DNA from: Arenibacter algicola
GTDB taxonomy: Bacteria; Bacteroidota; Bacteroidia; Flavobacteriales; Flavobacteriaceae
Assembly (NCBI RefSeq): GCF_018860365.1
Contig: NZ_JAHKPO010000016.1
Span: forward strand, 47,134-111,133
Direction of reading: 5' to 3'
Length of the DNA: 64,000 bases
Shown: positions 1-8,899 of the stretch, piece after piece
Layout: each line of letters begins with the position of its first letter
Position numbering within the stretch: the first letter of the stretch is position 1
Notes under the pieces: generated by a model
Database searches by the model: none
What the model saw: the letters and a program-made list of their open reading frames with translations, nothing else
Told to the model about the DNA's origin: nothing
Program-made: the position numbers and the translations under genes

Positions 1-74
1 ATCCAATTTGGTTATTCCGAAATTGTAGTAAGGGCTCATTTTTAATAATTAATCTAGATATAAAATATTTACAC

Positions 75-668
75 ATGAAAAAACTAATTTTAGGGATGTT
101 GCTATTGTCATTTTATCCTTTCATGGCGCAGGACATTAAAAAGGAAGTTCCATCCAAGGAAATTCAAATTAAAACTGCTGTTTTGCCCGCTCCTGATGAA
201 AATAAGGATGGTGCTATGGTTTATGGCTATGATAACTCGGGAGAATTGGTAGTTCTGAGAAAGGGAACCAATAATTTGGTCTGCATAGGTGATAACCCGA
301 ATAAGGACGGAATCAATGTGGCGTGTTATTCCAAAAAACTTGAACCCTTTATGGCCCGTGGCAGGGAACTTTCAGCGCAGGATCTTTCTGGGGAAGAGCG
401 GGAAAAAATCCGGGCCAAGGAAGTAGCATCAGGAAAATTAAAAATGCCCAAGGAACCTAGTATGATGTACGTATATTATGGAAAATCCGCGGATTATGAT
501 GTTACCACTGGAGAGTTACAAAATGGAAAATTTAGATACGTTATTTACACACCTTTTGCAACCACGGAATCTACGGGTTTGCCCGACAAGCCTCACGCTC
601 CGGGAATGCCTTGGTTAATGGATCCCGGTACGCATAGGGCGCATATTATGGTTGGGCCTTTTGATTAA
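75..668 (+). CDS. secreted protein of unknown function
   Basis: The 197-residue product starts with a clear signal peptide: two lysines, a hydrophobic stretch to about residue 18, then an AQ-type cleavage region. The mature part is soluble, with no transmembrane segment and no cofactor motif that I recognise. A central section is rich in charged residues (about 100-125), and the C-terminal third has many Pro, Gly and His residues around a PGMPWLMDPGTHRAHIM stretch, which suggests a folded periplasmic or secreted protein. The ATG follows an AT-rich leader without a Shine-Dalgarno sequence, as is usual in Bacteroidota. It stands alone, ahead of a gene with its own promoter. I cannot name a family, so the function is unknown. 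Confidence 0.75.
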   Translation: MKKLILGMLLLSFYPFMAQDIKKEVPSKEIQIKTAVLPAPDENKDGAMVYGYDNSGELVVLRKGTNNLVCIGDNPNKDGINVACYSKKLEPFMARGRELSAQDLSGEEREKIRAKEVASGKLKMPKEPSMMYVYYGKSADYDVTTGELQNGKFRYVIYTPFATTESTGLPDKPHAPGMPWLMDPGTHRAHIMVGPFD

Positions 669-827
669 AGTTGTACTTCTTTCAAAACATTTCAGGTCTA
701 TGCTCTTGTTTCTGATATATTTTTTTAATGTAGTCTAATAAAACTACCATTAACCCTATGTGTTTGTACTAGGTTTTTCAACTCAGAACAATCTTGAACT
801 AGTCTTGTTTTTAGCTAAATGGTTCTG

Positions 828-858
828 TTTGTGCAATCTAATTTAAACCTTACATTTG
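828..858 (+). promoter_or_regulatory. Bacteroidota-type promoter of the SDR gene
   Basis: TTTG at 828-831, a 19-base spacer and TACATTTG at 851-858 match the known Bacteroidota primary-sigma consensus (TTTG, 19-21 bases, TAnnTTTG). The predicted transcription start near 863 leaves a leader of about 28 bases before the ATG at 891. Confidence 0.75.
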
Positions 859-890
859 CACGTTTTTAATTTTCAGAAAATATTTGAAAA

Positions 891-2462
891 ATGGGCAGTA
901 ACAATCTGGTGGACAGGCAGGAGAATGTAGCGGAGACAATAAGTTCGGAAGAGATAGATCAGTGTATTTTTCTACTCAATAAGTTGGTAGGTAATGGGCA
1001 TAGGGTTTTTGAACTTCCAGAAGACAAAAGAGTGGCCTTGCTAAAGGCCGCGGGCCAGTTGTCTAGACCAGCCAAGAATGAATTTAAACAGCGCAAAAAA
1101 GACGCGGCCAAGGCTGCCAAACGCAAGATGATAGAGCGCGATAAGCACGCGCGTAAGGAAACAGGTATTAGAAGTGCCAGGGAAGCTACCGTATTTGTAG
1201 CTCCCAAATTGTTGGCCGCTCCCGTCAGGGAAACTTTGGAAGAGCTGGAATTGGAATCCCCGAGGAATTGCTATGTCTGTAAAACGGTATATACCAAGCT
1301 ACATCATTTTTATGATACAATGTGTCCTGAATGTGGCGACTTTAACTATGCAAAACGCTTTCAGACGGCCGACCTAAGTGGGCAGGTTGCCATAGTTACC
1401 GGGTCTAGATTAAAAATAGGCTATCATATCACTTTAATATTGTTAAGGGCTGGAGCAACTGTGGTTGCCACTACAAGGTTTCCAGTGGATTCCGCATTGC
1501 GTTTCTCCAAAGAGGAGGATTTTCACGAATGGGGGCACAGATTAAAAATACATGGCCTGGACTTAAGACATATCCCGAGCGTGGAAATCTTTTGCAATTT
1601 TATAGAACAACAATACGACCGATTGGATATCCTGATCAATAATGCCGCTCAAACGGTAAGAAGACCAGCGGGCTTTTACCAACACCTTATGAAAAATGAG
1701 GAGGTAGGCTTTCGCGATTTGCCCCCAAGGGCGCAAGAAGTACTGTCCGACCACGATTTTTGCCTGCAGGAACTAAATAGCCTTACCAAGGGCACGGCGA
1801 GTAATCAAAATAATGCATTACCCGTTAATTGGCATGCACCGGAACCTGGTATTGGCATTAGGGCATCTGCAAAACTATCCCAGATTCCATACAGTTTTGA
1901 TAGTTCCCTTTCTGCCAAAGAGGTTTTTCCCGAAGGCGAATTGGATGCCGATCTGCAGCAAGTAGATCTAAGGAAAACCAATAGTTGGCGACTTAAGTTG
2001 GGAGAGATAGAGACCCCGGAAATGATAGAGGTTCAATTGGTGAACGCTATTGCCCCCTTTGTGCTCTGTAACCGATTGTCAAAACTTATGCGGCAGGAGA
2101 ATACAGGTAAAAAACATATTATCAACGTATCTGCCATGGAAGGGAAATTCCATAGGTTTTACAAGGAGGATCGTCACCCCCATACCAATATGGCCAAGGC
2201 TGCGCTTAATATGATGACACATACTTCCGCACTGGACTTTGCCAAAGATGGTGTTTTTATGAACGCTGTAGATACTGGCTGGGTAACGGACGAGGATCCT
2301 ATAGAGTTGTCCAAAAGAAAGGAGGAAGTCCATGACTTTCAACCTCCATTGGATATAGTTGATGGTGCCGCTAGGGTCTTGGATCCGTTGATAGACGGTA
2401 TTAATACTGGTAAACATTGGTGCGGTAAGTTTCTAAAGGATTATCGTCCCATAGACTGGTAA
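891..2462 (+). CDS. zinc-ribbon/SDR fusion, atypical oxidoreductase
   Basis: The product has 523 residues, about twice the length of a classical short-chain dehydrogenase. The N-terminal ~120 residues are charged and helical (Lys/Arg/Ala-rich at 60-95). A four-cysteine zinc-ribbon-like element follows (CYVC 127-130, CPEC 145-148). A Rossmann fold begins with the dinucleotide motif TGSRLKIG (170-177) and includes NNAA (250-253). About 120 residues are inserted between NNAA and the catalytic-Ser region (VSAMEG, Ser414). At the place of the canonical YxxxK, Thr432 aligns with the catalytic Tyr while Lys436 is kept. NAD(P) binding is therefore likely, but classical SDR catalysis is doubtful. The gene has its own promoter and no operon partner. 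The substrate is unknown. Confidence 0.85.
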   Translation: MGSNNLVDRQENVAETISSEEIDQCIFLLNKLVGNGHRVFELPEDKRVALLKAAGQLSRPAKNEFKQRKKDAAKAAKRKMIERDKHARKETGIRSAREATVFVAPKLLAAPVRETLEELELESPRNCYVCKTVYTKLHHFYDTMCPECGDFNYAKRFQTADLSGQVAIVTGSRLKIGYHITLILLRAGATVVATTRFPVDSALRFSKEEDFHEWGHRLKIHGLDLRHIPSVEIFCNFIEQQYDRLDILINNAAQTVRRPAGFYQHLMKNEEVGFRDLPPRAQEVLSDHDFCLQELNSLTKGTASNQNNALPVNWHAPEPGIGIRASAKLSQIPYSFDSSLSAKEVFPEGELDADLQQVDLRKTNSWRLKLGEIETPEMIEVQLVNAIAPFVLCNRLSKLMRQENTGKKHIINVSAMEGKFHRFYKEDRHPHTNMAKAALNMMTHTSALDFAKDGVFMNAVDTGWVTDEDPIELSKRKEEVHDFQPPLDIVDGAARVLDPLIDGINTGKHWCGKFLKDYRPIDW

Positions 2463-2487
2463 TCCGGTATTTAATTAAAGCTATCCC

Positions 2488-2625
2488 TCAAATAAGGTTT
2501 ATATCCATTGTATTGCTTTCCGCGAAGTGGTAGGACACTGCATAATTTGTTAGATAATCGGCGTAGGCGGTATCCCCATTTTGGGGACTTCCGGTACTTA
2601 TTTCTGTTTGCCCTTTTGTAAAATA
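2488..2625 (-). pseudogene. possible C-terminal gene remnant
   Basis: On the minus strand a 45-codon frame stays open and ends in TGA at 2488-2490. Its translation has a protein-like composition (for example NGDTAYADYLTNYAVSYHF) but no ATG near its beginning, and an in-frame TAA at 2626-2628 cuts it off. It may be the decayed 3' end of a lost gene between two plus-strand genes. It could also be a chance frame, so this is only a weak call. Confidence 0.2.
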
Positions 2626-2686
2626 TTATAAAAAAAATAACGATTTTCACTATATTTGTTAGAGACTTCAGAATTTACCTTGCTTT

Positions 2687-3955
2687 ATGGAGACCTACGC
2701 AACGGCGCTTTTATATGCCATCCCATTTTTTGTAATCCTTTTAACGATAGAGATAACTTACGGCTATTTTGTAAAAAAACAAATGCATAAGGTAATGGAT
2801 ACTGTTTCCAGTATAAGTTCAGGGTTGACCAATATCATCAAGGATACCTTAGGGCTGGCATTGATTGTAGTTTCCTATCCTTTTTTGTTGGAGCATTTGG
2901 CCATAACCGAAATTAAGGCCACTTGGTTGGTATGGACCATTGCTTTTGTTGTTCTGGACTTTGCCGGTTATTGGAACCATAGGCTAAGCCATAAAATTAA
3001 TATTTTTTGGAATCAGCATGTAATTCATCATAGTAGTGAGGAGTTTAATCTTGCCTGTGCCCTTAGGCAGCCGATCAGTAACCTAGTGGGGTATTTTTCC
3101 CTGTTCCTTATCCCAGCAGCGGTTTTGGGCGTTCCCCATATGGTGATAGCCATTTTGGCTCCCATACATTTGTTTGCGCAATTCTGGTACCATACCAGAC
3201 ATATCGGTAAAATGGGATGGTTGGAATATGTCTTGGTCACCCCTTCACAACATAGGGTGCACCATGCCATTAACCCGGAATACATTGATAAGAACTTAGG
3301 ACAGATTTTGTGTGTTTGGGACCGTATGTTTGGTACGTTTCAGGAGGAGCTGGATGAGGTCCCTCCGCAATTTGGTGTATTGAAACCTGCTGGGACCTGG
3401 AACCCTATAATTATCAATTTTCAGCATTTGTGGAGGATTTTGCAAGATGCATGGCGAACCAGGAGTTTACGGGACAAATTGCGGATTTGGTTTATGCCTA
3501 CCGGCTGGAGACCCGATGATGTTATGGAAAAGTATCCCATTGCTATCATAGGGGATGTTTACAATTTTAAAAGATATGCACCTGGGGCCACCAATGGGCT
3601 GAAACTATATGCCATTTTTCAAATGTTGGTAAGTTTGGGTCTAATGATGTTTATGTTCTACAATTACACTGAAATTGGTTTTGAGGGGCTACTTATATTT
3701 AGCGGCTTCATTTTTATCGGGATATATGGATATACTACTCTGATGGATAGAAAAAAATATGCTGTTGGGATTGAAATTGTTAGGGGGGTGGCCGGTATTT
3801 TATGGATAGTTTATTTTGGCGATTGGTTTGGCCTAAATTCTTACCTTCCTATGGCCAATATGTGGATAGGGGCCTATTTTCTGCTCACTATTTTTGCAGG
3901 TATATATTTCAGCTATTTTGAAAATAAGGAAACCGAATTGGGAATGGCTGCTTAA
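2687..3955 (+). CDS. sterol desaturase / fatty acid hydroxylase family protein
   Basis: This 422-residue integral membrane protein carries the histidine clusters of the fatty acid hydroxylase superfamily: HRLSH (98-102), HVIHH (111-115) and HRVHH (189-193). In known members these bind a di-iron centre that performs O2-dependent hydroxylation or desaturation of lipids. Hydrophobic helices lie at about 5-22, 55-75, 82-95 and 130-165, and the C-terminal third (about 300-415) adds four more. The C-terminal membrane extension and overall size resemble alkylglycerol-monooxygenase-like members rather than the short sterol desaturases. A −7 box TATATTTG lies at 2651-2658 without an evident −33 element. 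The lipid substrate cannot be inferred from sequence. Confidence 0.88.
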   Translation: METYATALLYAIPFFVILLTIEITYGYFVKKQMHKVMDTVSSISSGLTNIIKDTLGLALIVVSYPFLLEHLAITEIKATWLVWTIAFVVLDFAGYWNHRLSHKINIFWNQHVIHHSSEEFNLACALRQPISNLVGYFSLFLIPAAVLGVPHMVIAILAPIHLFAQFWYHTRHIGKMGWLEYVLVTPSQHRVHHAINPEYIDKNLGQILCVWDRMFGTFQEELDEVPPQFGVLKPAGTWNPIIINFQHLWRILQDAWRTRSLRDKLRIWFMPTGWRPDDVMEKYPIAIIGDVYNFKRYAPGATNGLKLYAIFQMLVSLGLMMFMFYNYTEIGFEGLLIFSGFIFIGIYGYTTLMDRKKYAVGIEIVRGVAGILWIVYFGDWFGLNSYLPMANMWIGAYFLLTIFAGIYFSYFENKETELGMAA

Positions 3956-4020
3956 GAACATTGTTCAAGTCAACTTAGACAGAACTTGTATTTGTTGAAA
4001 ACGGAAGGTTAGTATTTTAT

Positions 4021-4290
4021 CTATTTTTTGGTATTCCTGATTTCTTTGTCCACCAATTCTATATAGCGCTCCATAGCTTGTTCTATACTTACATTTTTTG
4101 CTTGGATCAGGGCGTTGGCCTTAAACGCATTTATTAGGGGCGTCCTGCTGCCAGGATGGCTAAAATTGCGGTTGGCAATTTTAAAATAGGCATATAGTTT
4201 TAATAAAAGATCGGCAGGCAAGGGGTCTGTATAATCATTAACGAAATCGACCGCTGCTATAAAATCTTTATTTAGTTTATCAGTCTTCAT
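4021..4290 (-). CDS. acyl-CoA-binding protein (ACBP)
   Basis: The 89-residue product has the features of the four-helix acyl-CoA-binding family: a helix 1 region KLNKDFIAAVDFVNDY, then PLPADLLLKLYAYFKIAN, equivalent to the family's LLxLYxxYKQAT segment, and a C-terminal helix AMERYIELVDKEI. The family binds long-chain acyl-CoA thioesters in the cytosol. A longer reading starting with TTG at 4317 is possible, but the ATG at 4290 gives the normal family start. The ATG overlaps the end of psd by 11 bases, which implies translational coupling. It is the last gene of the rsfS-ftsH-LUD-cdsA-psd run, a suitable place for an acyl-CoA carrier in phospholipid synthesis. Confidence 0.85.
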   Translation of the reverse strand: MKTDKLNKDFIAAVDFVNDYTDPLPADLLLKLYAYFKIANRNFSHPGSRTPLINAFKANALIQAKNVSIEQAMERYIELVDKEIRNTKK

Positions 4291-4954
4291 TTTCTTTTTT
4301 AACCCTTGTAGTTGCAATACATGTTTTTGCCCCGGTCACCTTTTGGTGCAATTTTACGGTAATTGCACTATCCAAAGGTAAGAACAAATCTACTCTAGAG
4401 CCAAATTTAATAAATCCTGCATCCTCTCCTTGTTGAACGCTTTCTCCCACTTCCGCGTAATTAACGATACGACGTGCCAAGGCACCGGCAATTTGGCGGT
4501 AGAGGATATCCCCAAATTTGGGAGTATTAATCACTATAGTGGTTCTTTCATTCTCTTCGCTGGATTTGGGATGCCATGCCACAAGATATTTACCGGCATG
4601 ATATTTTGAAAATTTAATAAGTCCACTTGCAGGGTATCTGGTTACGTGAACATTTATTGGCGACATAAAAATGGATACTTGGATCCGCTTTGCCTTAAAA
4701 TATTCCGTTTCCTCCACTTCTTCAATGACAACTACCTTACCATCTACCGGTGCCAATATTTCATCAAAACTCTTGGAAACGTTCCTTTTGGGATTTCTAA
4801 AGAACTGTAGAATTAAAACAAGGATAACCAAGGAAATTATTTGAAGTCCAAATTTTAGCCAAGTTATATCTATAAAATAATTGGCCAATACTATAATGGA
4901 ACAAACTATAATAAAGGTTGTTGTAATAATTTTTTGTCCTTCTTTATGAAACAT
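4280..4954 (-). CDS. psd: phosphatidylserine decarboxylase family protein
   Basis: The enzyme converts phosphatidylserine to phosphatidylethanolamine at the membrane, using a pyruvoyl group made by self-cleavage. The 224-residue protein is of the short (PSD-A) type. It has two N-terminal membrane helices (about 10-28 and 32-51), the conserved APVDGKVV (68-75) and MSPINVHVTRYP (97-108) blocks, and the processing site FGS at 184-186, where Ser186 would become the pyruvoyl group. It overlaps cdsA upstream and the ACBP gene downstream by 11 bases each. The pathway order CdsA, (PssA), Psd supports the call; no pssA is present in the window. Confidence 0.93.
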   Translation of the reverse strand: MFHKEGQKIITTTFIIVCSIIVLANYFIDITWLKFGLQIISLVILVLILQFFRNPKRNVSKSFDEILAPVDGKVVVIEEVEETEYFKAKRIQVSIFMSPINVHVTRYPASGLIKFSKYHAGKYLVAWHPKSSEENERTTIVINTPKFGDILYRQIAGALARRIVNYAEVGESVQQGEDAGFIKFGSRVDLFLPLDSAITVKLHQKVTGAKTCIATTRVKKENED

Positions 4955-5747
4955 GTGAAAAAATAATTAAAGTTAAATATGCGAAAGGTGCTGAAAAAAC
5001 CAAACTGTCCAATCTGTCCAACATGCCACCATGTCCCGGTAAAATGGCTCCACTATCCTTGACCCCAGCGGCCCTTTTAAATTTAGATTCTATAAGATCT
5101 CCCAAACTTCCCGTAACTACTATTACAGTTGCTAGGATCAACCATTGCCCCAATGAAATGTTGGTCTCATATTTCGATAAAAAATATGATGCAGCCAAGG
5201 CAAAAACAAAACCTCCAATTGCTCCCTCTATTGTTTTTTTGGGGGAAATAGATGGGAATAATTTAGTACGTCCAATACTTTTTCCTACCAAATAGGCAAA
5301 GGTATCATTTACCCATATAAGGATAAATACCCCCATGATCAGAAATTTGGCAAATTCATTGTCCTTATAAGGTATCATAGTAAGGAAAATACAGCCTCCT
5401 CCTATATAAAATAGGCCTATAATGAACTTCTGTAAATTGTTGAACAGTTTTTCTTTTCCTGAAAAGAGGTAGTACAACAATATAAAATTAATCGATATAG
5501 TAATGAACATCAAAATATTGACAAGAATCTTATCGTCAATAAGATAAATAAATGCCCACCAAAGTGCCAAATAGGCTATAAAGATATGGTAACCTGGAAG
5601 TTTTATCATGCGTTTGTACTCGTAAAGACATGCGAGTCCAAAGGTCATAAATAAAAAATCGAATGCATCGGAGCTTAAAAATACGGCGGAAAGTAGCAGA
5701 ATTACATAGACCGCACCTGTAAGTAAGCGCCTTAAAATTTCTTTCAT
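4944..5747 (-). CDS. cdsA: phosphatidate cytidylyltransferase (CDP-diglyceride synthase)
   Basis: The enzyme makes CDP-diacylglycerol from CTP and phosphatidic acid, the branch point of phospholipid synthesis. The 267-residue protein has about eight hydrophobic segments. It ends with the family signature at 221-247, with the S..KR...KD core, then PGHGG and DRLDS. The gene lies one base after the LUD-domain gene and its stop overlaps the psd start by 11 bases, so it is within one operon. Length and membrane topology are normal for the family. Confidence 0.96.
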   Translation of the reverse strand: MKEILRRLLTGAVYVILLLSAVFLSSDAFDFLFMTFGLACLYEYKRMIKLPGYHIFIAYLALWWAFIYLIDDKILVNILMFITISINFILLYYLFSGKEKLFNNLQKFIIGLFYIGGGCIFLTMIPYKDNEFAKFLIMGVFILIWVNDTFAYLVGKSIGRTKLFPSISPKKTIEGAIGGFVFALAASYFLSKYETNISLGQWLILATVIVVTGSLGDLIESKFKRAAGVKDSGAILPGHGGMLDRLDSLVFSAPFAYLTLIIFSHVS

Positions 5748-5748
5748 G

Positions 5749-6360
5749 TTATAAGTCTTCCAGAAGTAAAAGATAAAGATTTTTAGAACTACTTCCGTAA
5801 GTTAAGAAATCGTCTGAATTTTCAGCCGTAGGTTGGAAATGTTTAATGGTGGTAATATTGGCCGGAATTACATTTTTATACTTCTTTTTAATGGTCTTTA
5901 ATCCCTCTCCAATAGATTCGACCATTTGGCTAGTAGTGGCAAAAACAATAACATTTGATGGTAATTCGTGAAGTTTTCTTTCCTTCAACTGATTGGAGCA
6001 AACCAAAATGGAACCATTTTGGGCAATTAAATGCTCACAGGTAGTGAAAAATATTTCGCTATTATTGGGGAGGTTGGTGAAATTTATTTCCTGTTTGGAA
6101 AACTTTTCCTCCAATCTTTTGTCCATTGAAAAAAAGGTTTGATCCTGCCATTTATTTTCAATGATAATGTTGTCCAAATTGCTGAACACCTCATTAATGG
6201 AATCACAATACAGGAACTTACCTCCGTTATGTTTAAAGTTAATGGTAAACTTTTCGTCGACAGGAATGTTTAAGTCGGGCATATGTTGCCCTCTCGTTTC
6301 CACAGTTTCCTTGGAAACCTTTCTTTTTCCTCCCCCGAAAAGTTTATCAAATAATCCCAT
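5749..6360 (-). CDS. LUD-domain protein (LutC/YkgG-like)
   Basis: The 203-residue protein resembles the LUD domain found in LutB/LutC lactate-utilisation proteins: the SILVCSNQLKERKLHELP stretch, then VIVFATTSQMVESIGEGL, and a C-terminal NLYLLLLEDL. The first 20 residues begin MGLFDKLFGG and are basic. No Fe-S cysteine cluster and no lutA/lutB partner are seen. Instead the gene sits between ftsH and cdsA in a membrane-homeostasis operon, so a role in lactate oxidation is doubtful. The family assignment is fairly sure; the function is open. Confidence 0.75.
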   Translation of the reverse strand: MGLFDKLFGGGKRKVSKETVETRGQHMPDLNIPVDEKFTINFKHNGGKFLYCDSINEVFSNLDNIIIENKWQDQTFFSMDKRLEEKFSKQEINFTNLPNNSEIFFTTCEHLIAQNGSILVCSNQLKERKLHELPSNVIVFATTSQMVESIGEGLKTIKKKYKNVIPANITTIKHFQPTAENSDDFLTYGSSSKNLYLLLLEDL

Positions 6361-6421
6361 TAATATCTAAATGGTGCTTTAAGCCCCCTAGTTGTTTAGG
6401 AACAACGAATTATTTATTGTT

Positions 6422-8419
6422 TTATTTTTCTGTTTCCGATTTTGGAAGATCCTTATTGGCTTTTTCTTCTTTTTCTGCTGCTTCCTCAGCTTCCAGTCTT
6501 ATATCTTTTTCAAAAGGGCGCTTACCAAAAATCTTTTCCAAATCGTCCTTAAATATAACTTCTTTTTCCAATAAACGTTGCGCTAATTCGGTAAGTTTAT
6601 CTTTGTTGTTGGACAATAATTCAACAGCTCTTTTATACTGCTCCTCAATAAGCTTGGAAATCTCCTTGTCTATGGTCAATGCAGTCTGTTCGCTATAGGG
6701 TTTGGAGAAACCATATTCATTTTGGCCAGATGAGTCGTAATAGGTAATATTGCCGATCTCTTCGTTTAATCCATAAATGGTTACCATGGCCCTGGCCTGT
6801 TTTGTCACCTTCTCCAAATCGCTAAGTGCACCCGTTGAGATCTTGTTGAAGATTACTTTTTCGGCAGCCCTACCACCCAAGGTAGCACACATTTCATCTT
6901 TCATTTGTTCCGGGCGAACAATTAAGCGTTCTTCCGGTAAATACCAAGCTGCACCTAAAGATTGTCCTCTGGGCACTATAGTTACTTTTACCAAGGGTGC
7001 TGCGTGTTCCAACATCCAACTTACTGTGGCATGTCCGGCTTCGTGATACGCAATAGTTTCCTTTTCCCCAGGAGTAATTATTTTGTTTTTTTTCTCCAGA
7101 CCCCCAACAATTCTGTCTACAGCATCCAAGAAGTCCTGTTTGGTGACAGCTTTTTTCTCTTTACGTGCTGCGATCAATGCCGCTTCGTTACATACATTGG
7201 CAATATCGGCACCGGAAAAACCAGGAGTTTGTTTGGCCAGAAAATCCAAATCCAATGTTTCGGCCGTTTTTATAGGTCTTAAGTGTACTTCGAAAATTTC
7301 TTTCCTCTCCCTAATGTCCGGAAGGTCTACGTATATCTGTCTATCAAATCGGCCCGCTCTCATTAATGCCTTGTCCAAAACATCTGCACGGTTGGTCGCT
7401 GCCAAAACAATAACGTTGGTGTTGGTACCAAAACCATCCATTTCGGTCAATAACTGGTTCAAGGTATTTTCCCTTTCGTCATTGGAACCTGTGAAATTAT
7501 TCTTGCCTCTGGCCCTACCAATGGCATCGATCTCATCAATAAAAATAATGGCAGGTGATTTATCCTTGGCTTGTTTAAACAAGTCTCTTACCCTAGAGGC
7601 ACCCACCCCTACGAACATCTCTACGAAATCTGAACCTGAAAGCGAAAAGAAAGGAACTTTGGCTTCTCCTGCAACAGCTTTGGCCAATAAGGTTTTACCT
7701 GTTCCTGGAGGTCCTACCAATAGGGCTCCTTTGGGAATTTTACCCCCTAAAGAGGTATATTTGTCCGGATTTCTTAAGAATTCCACAATCTCCTCTACTT
7801 CTTCCTTGGCGCCTTCCAATCCCGCAACGTCCTTGAACGAGGTTCTTGTATCTGTTTTTTCGTCGAACAATTTGGCCTTGGATTTTCCAATGTTGAAAAT
7901 CTGACCTCCAGCTCCACCACCGGCTCCACCTGACATACGGCGCATTAAATAGATCCAAATACCTATGATCAGCACAAATGGCAGCAAGGTTAAAAGGAGT
8001 TCGGTAAGTACATTCGATTCTTGGTCGTATGTAAGCTCCGTTTCTAAATTGTTTTCCTTTTTAATGTCATTGATCTCATTTTCAAAGTTCTGCTGATCCC
8101 CATAGTTTACTACATACTGGGGCGTAGCAGTGGCTGTCAAGGAAAAGGGCTGATCGGATACATCCTTGTGAACCTCCTTTTTTAAGGCCTCTTCCGTAAG
8201 GAAGATTTTAGCTTGTCTAGTATTGGTAATAACCAATATTTTTCTGATATCCCCATTTCTAAGATACTCCTGAAGTTCGGAGGTACTTGCTTTTTTTGTG
8301 TTCGCGAAGTTTCCGCTGCCGAAAAATTGAAAACCAATTAATAATATTGCTATTACGCCATATATCCACCAAGTATTGAATTTGGGTTTTTTGGGACCTG
8401 TATTATTTTCTTTTGCCAT
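6422..8419 (-). CDS. ftsH: ATP-dependent zinc metalloprotease FtsH
   Basis: FtsH is the membrane-anchored AAA+ protease that degrades misfolded and regulatory membrane proteins. The 665-residue protein shows an N-terminal helix (about 18-34), a periplasmic domain, a second helix (about 141-158) and a Gly-rich linker. These are followed by Walker A GPPGTGKT (236-243), Walker B IIFIDE (291-296), the second region of homology at ATNRADVLDKALMRAGRFDR (341-360) and the zinc site HEAGH (459-463). The C-terminus is rich in Glu and Lys. It lies 9 bases after rsfS in the same operon. All catalytic elements are intact. Confidence 0.98.
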   Translation of the reverse strand: MAKENNTGPKKPKFNTWWIYGVIAILLIGFQFFGSGNFANTKKASTSELQEYLRNGDIRKILVITNTRQAKIFLTEEALKKEVHKDVSDQPFSLTATATPQYVVNYGDQQNFENEINDIKKENNLETELTYDQESNVLTELLLTLLPFVLIIGIWIYLMRRMSGGAGGGAGGQIFNIGKSKAKLFDEKTDTRTSFKDVAGLEGAKEEVEEIVEFLRNPDKYTSLGGKIPKGALLVGPPGTGKTLLAKAVAGEAKVPFFSLSGSDFVEMFVGVGASRVRDLFKQAKDKSPAIIFIDEIDAIGRARGKNNFTGSNDERENTLNQLLTEMDGFGTNTNVIVLAATNRADVLDKALMRAGRFDRQIYVDLPDIRERKEIFEVHLRPIKTAETLDLDFLAKQTPGFSGADIANVCNEAALIAARKEKKAVTKQDFLDAVDRIVGGLEKKNKIITPGEKETIAYHEAGHATVSWMLEHAAPLVKVTIVPRGQSLGAAWYLPEERLIVRPEQMKDEMCATLGGRAAEKVIFNKISTGALSDLEKVTKQARAMVTIYGLNEEIGNITYYDSSGQNEYGFSKPYSEQTALTIDKEISKLIEEQYKRAVELLSNNKDKLTELAQRLLEKEVIFKDDLEKIFGKRPFEKDIRLEAEEAAEKEEKANKDLPKSETEK

Positions 8420-8428
8420 TATTTTTTT

Positions 8429-8806
8429 TTACTGATTGAAGCTACTTTCAACTGAGGTTACTTTGGCGTCTCCCCAAAGTCCTTCTATATCATAATATTC
8501 TCTAACTTGTTTTTGAAATACATGTACTACTACGTTTACGTAGTCCATTAAAACCCATTCCGCATTGTCTGAACCTTCTACATGCCAAGGTTTGTCTTGA
8601 ATTGCTTTACTGACAGTTTTTTGGATGGAGCCTACTATGGCATTTACATGTGTGTTGGAAGTACCATTACAAATAATAAAGTAGTCACAAACAGTATTCT
8701 CAATATCTCTAAGATCAAGTAAATTTATATCATGTCCTTTAACCTCTTCTATTCCACTTAAAATTAAGGCAATTAACTCATCTGCGCTACTTTTCCTTTT
8801 CTGCAT
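8429..8806 (-). CDS. rsfS: ribosome silencing factor RsfS
   Basis: RsfS (YbeB/Iojap family) binds ribosomal protein uL14 and blocks subunit joining under nutrient limitation. The 125-residue product has the family blocks VCDYFIICNGTSNTHVNAI (about 38-56), KPWHVEGSDNAEWVLMDY (about 77-94) and VVHVFQKQVREYYDIEGLWGD (about 97-117). It is the first gene of the minus-strand operon that continues into ftsH and is divergent from birA. A −7 box lies 20 bases upstream of its ATG. Confidence 0.96.
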   Translation of the reverse strand: MQKRKSSADELIALILSGIEEVKGHDINLLDLRDIENTVCDYFIICNGTSNTHVNAIVGSIQKTVSKAIQDKPWHVEGSDNAEWVLMDYVNVVVHVFQKQVREYYDIEGLWGDAKVTSVESSFNQ

Positions 8807-8826
8807 TCAAAAATTTTAAATTTTTA

Positions 8827-8834
8827 CAAAGTTA
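8827..8834 (-). promoter_or_regulatory. −7 promoter box of the rsfS-ftsH operon
   Basis: On the minus strand 8834 to 8827 reads TAACTTTG, a match to TAnnTTTG, 20 bases before the rsfS ATG. No convincing −33 element is seen 18-21 bases further upstream. Confidence 0.45.
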
Positions 8835-8899
8835 TTATTTTTTTGTTTTTTTAACTATTGTTTTTAACAATACATTATATAATAATCATAAGATTGTAA

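Noticed and set aside
7083..7904. 273-codon frame antisense to ftsH
   Set aside because: It mirrors the conserved AAA+ coding region and has a low-complexity, Ser/Leu-rich composition without any domain.
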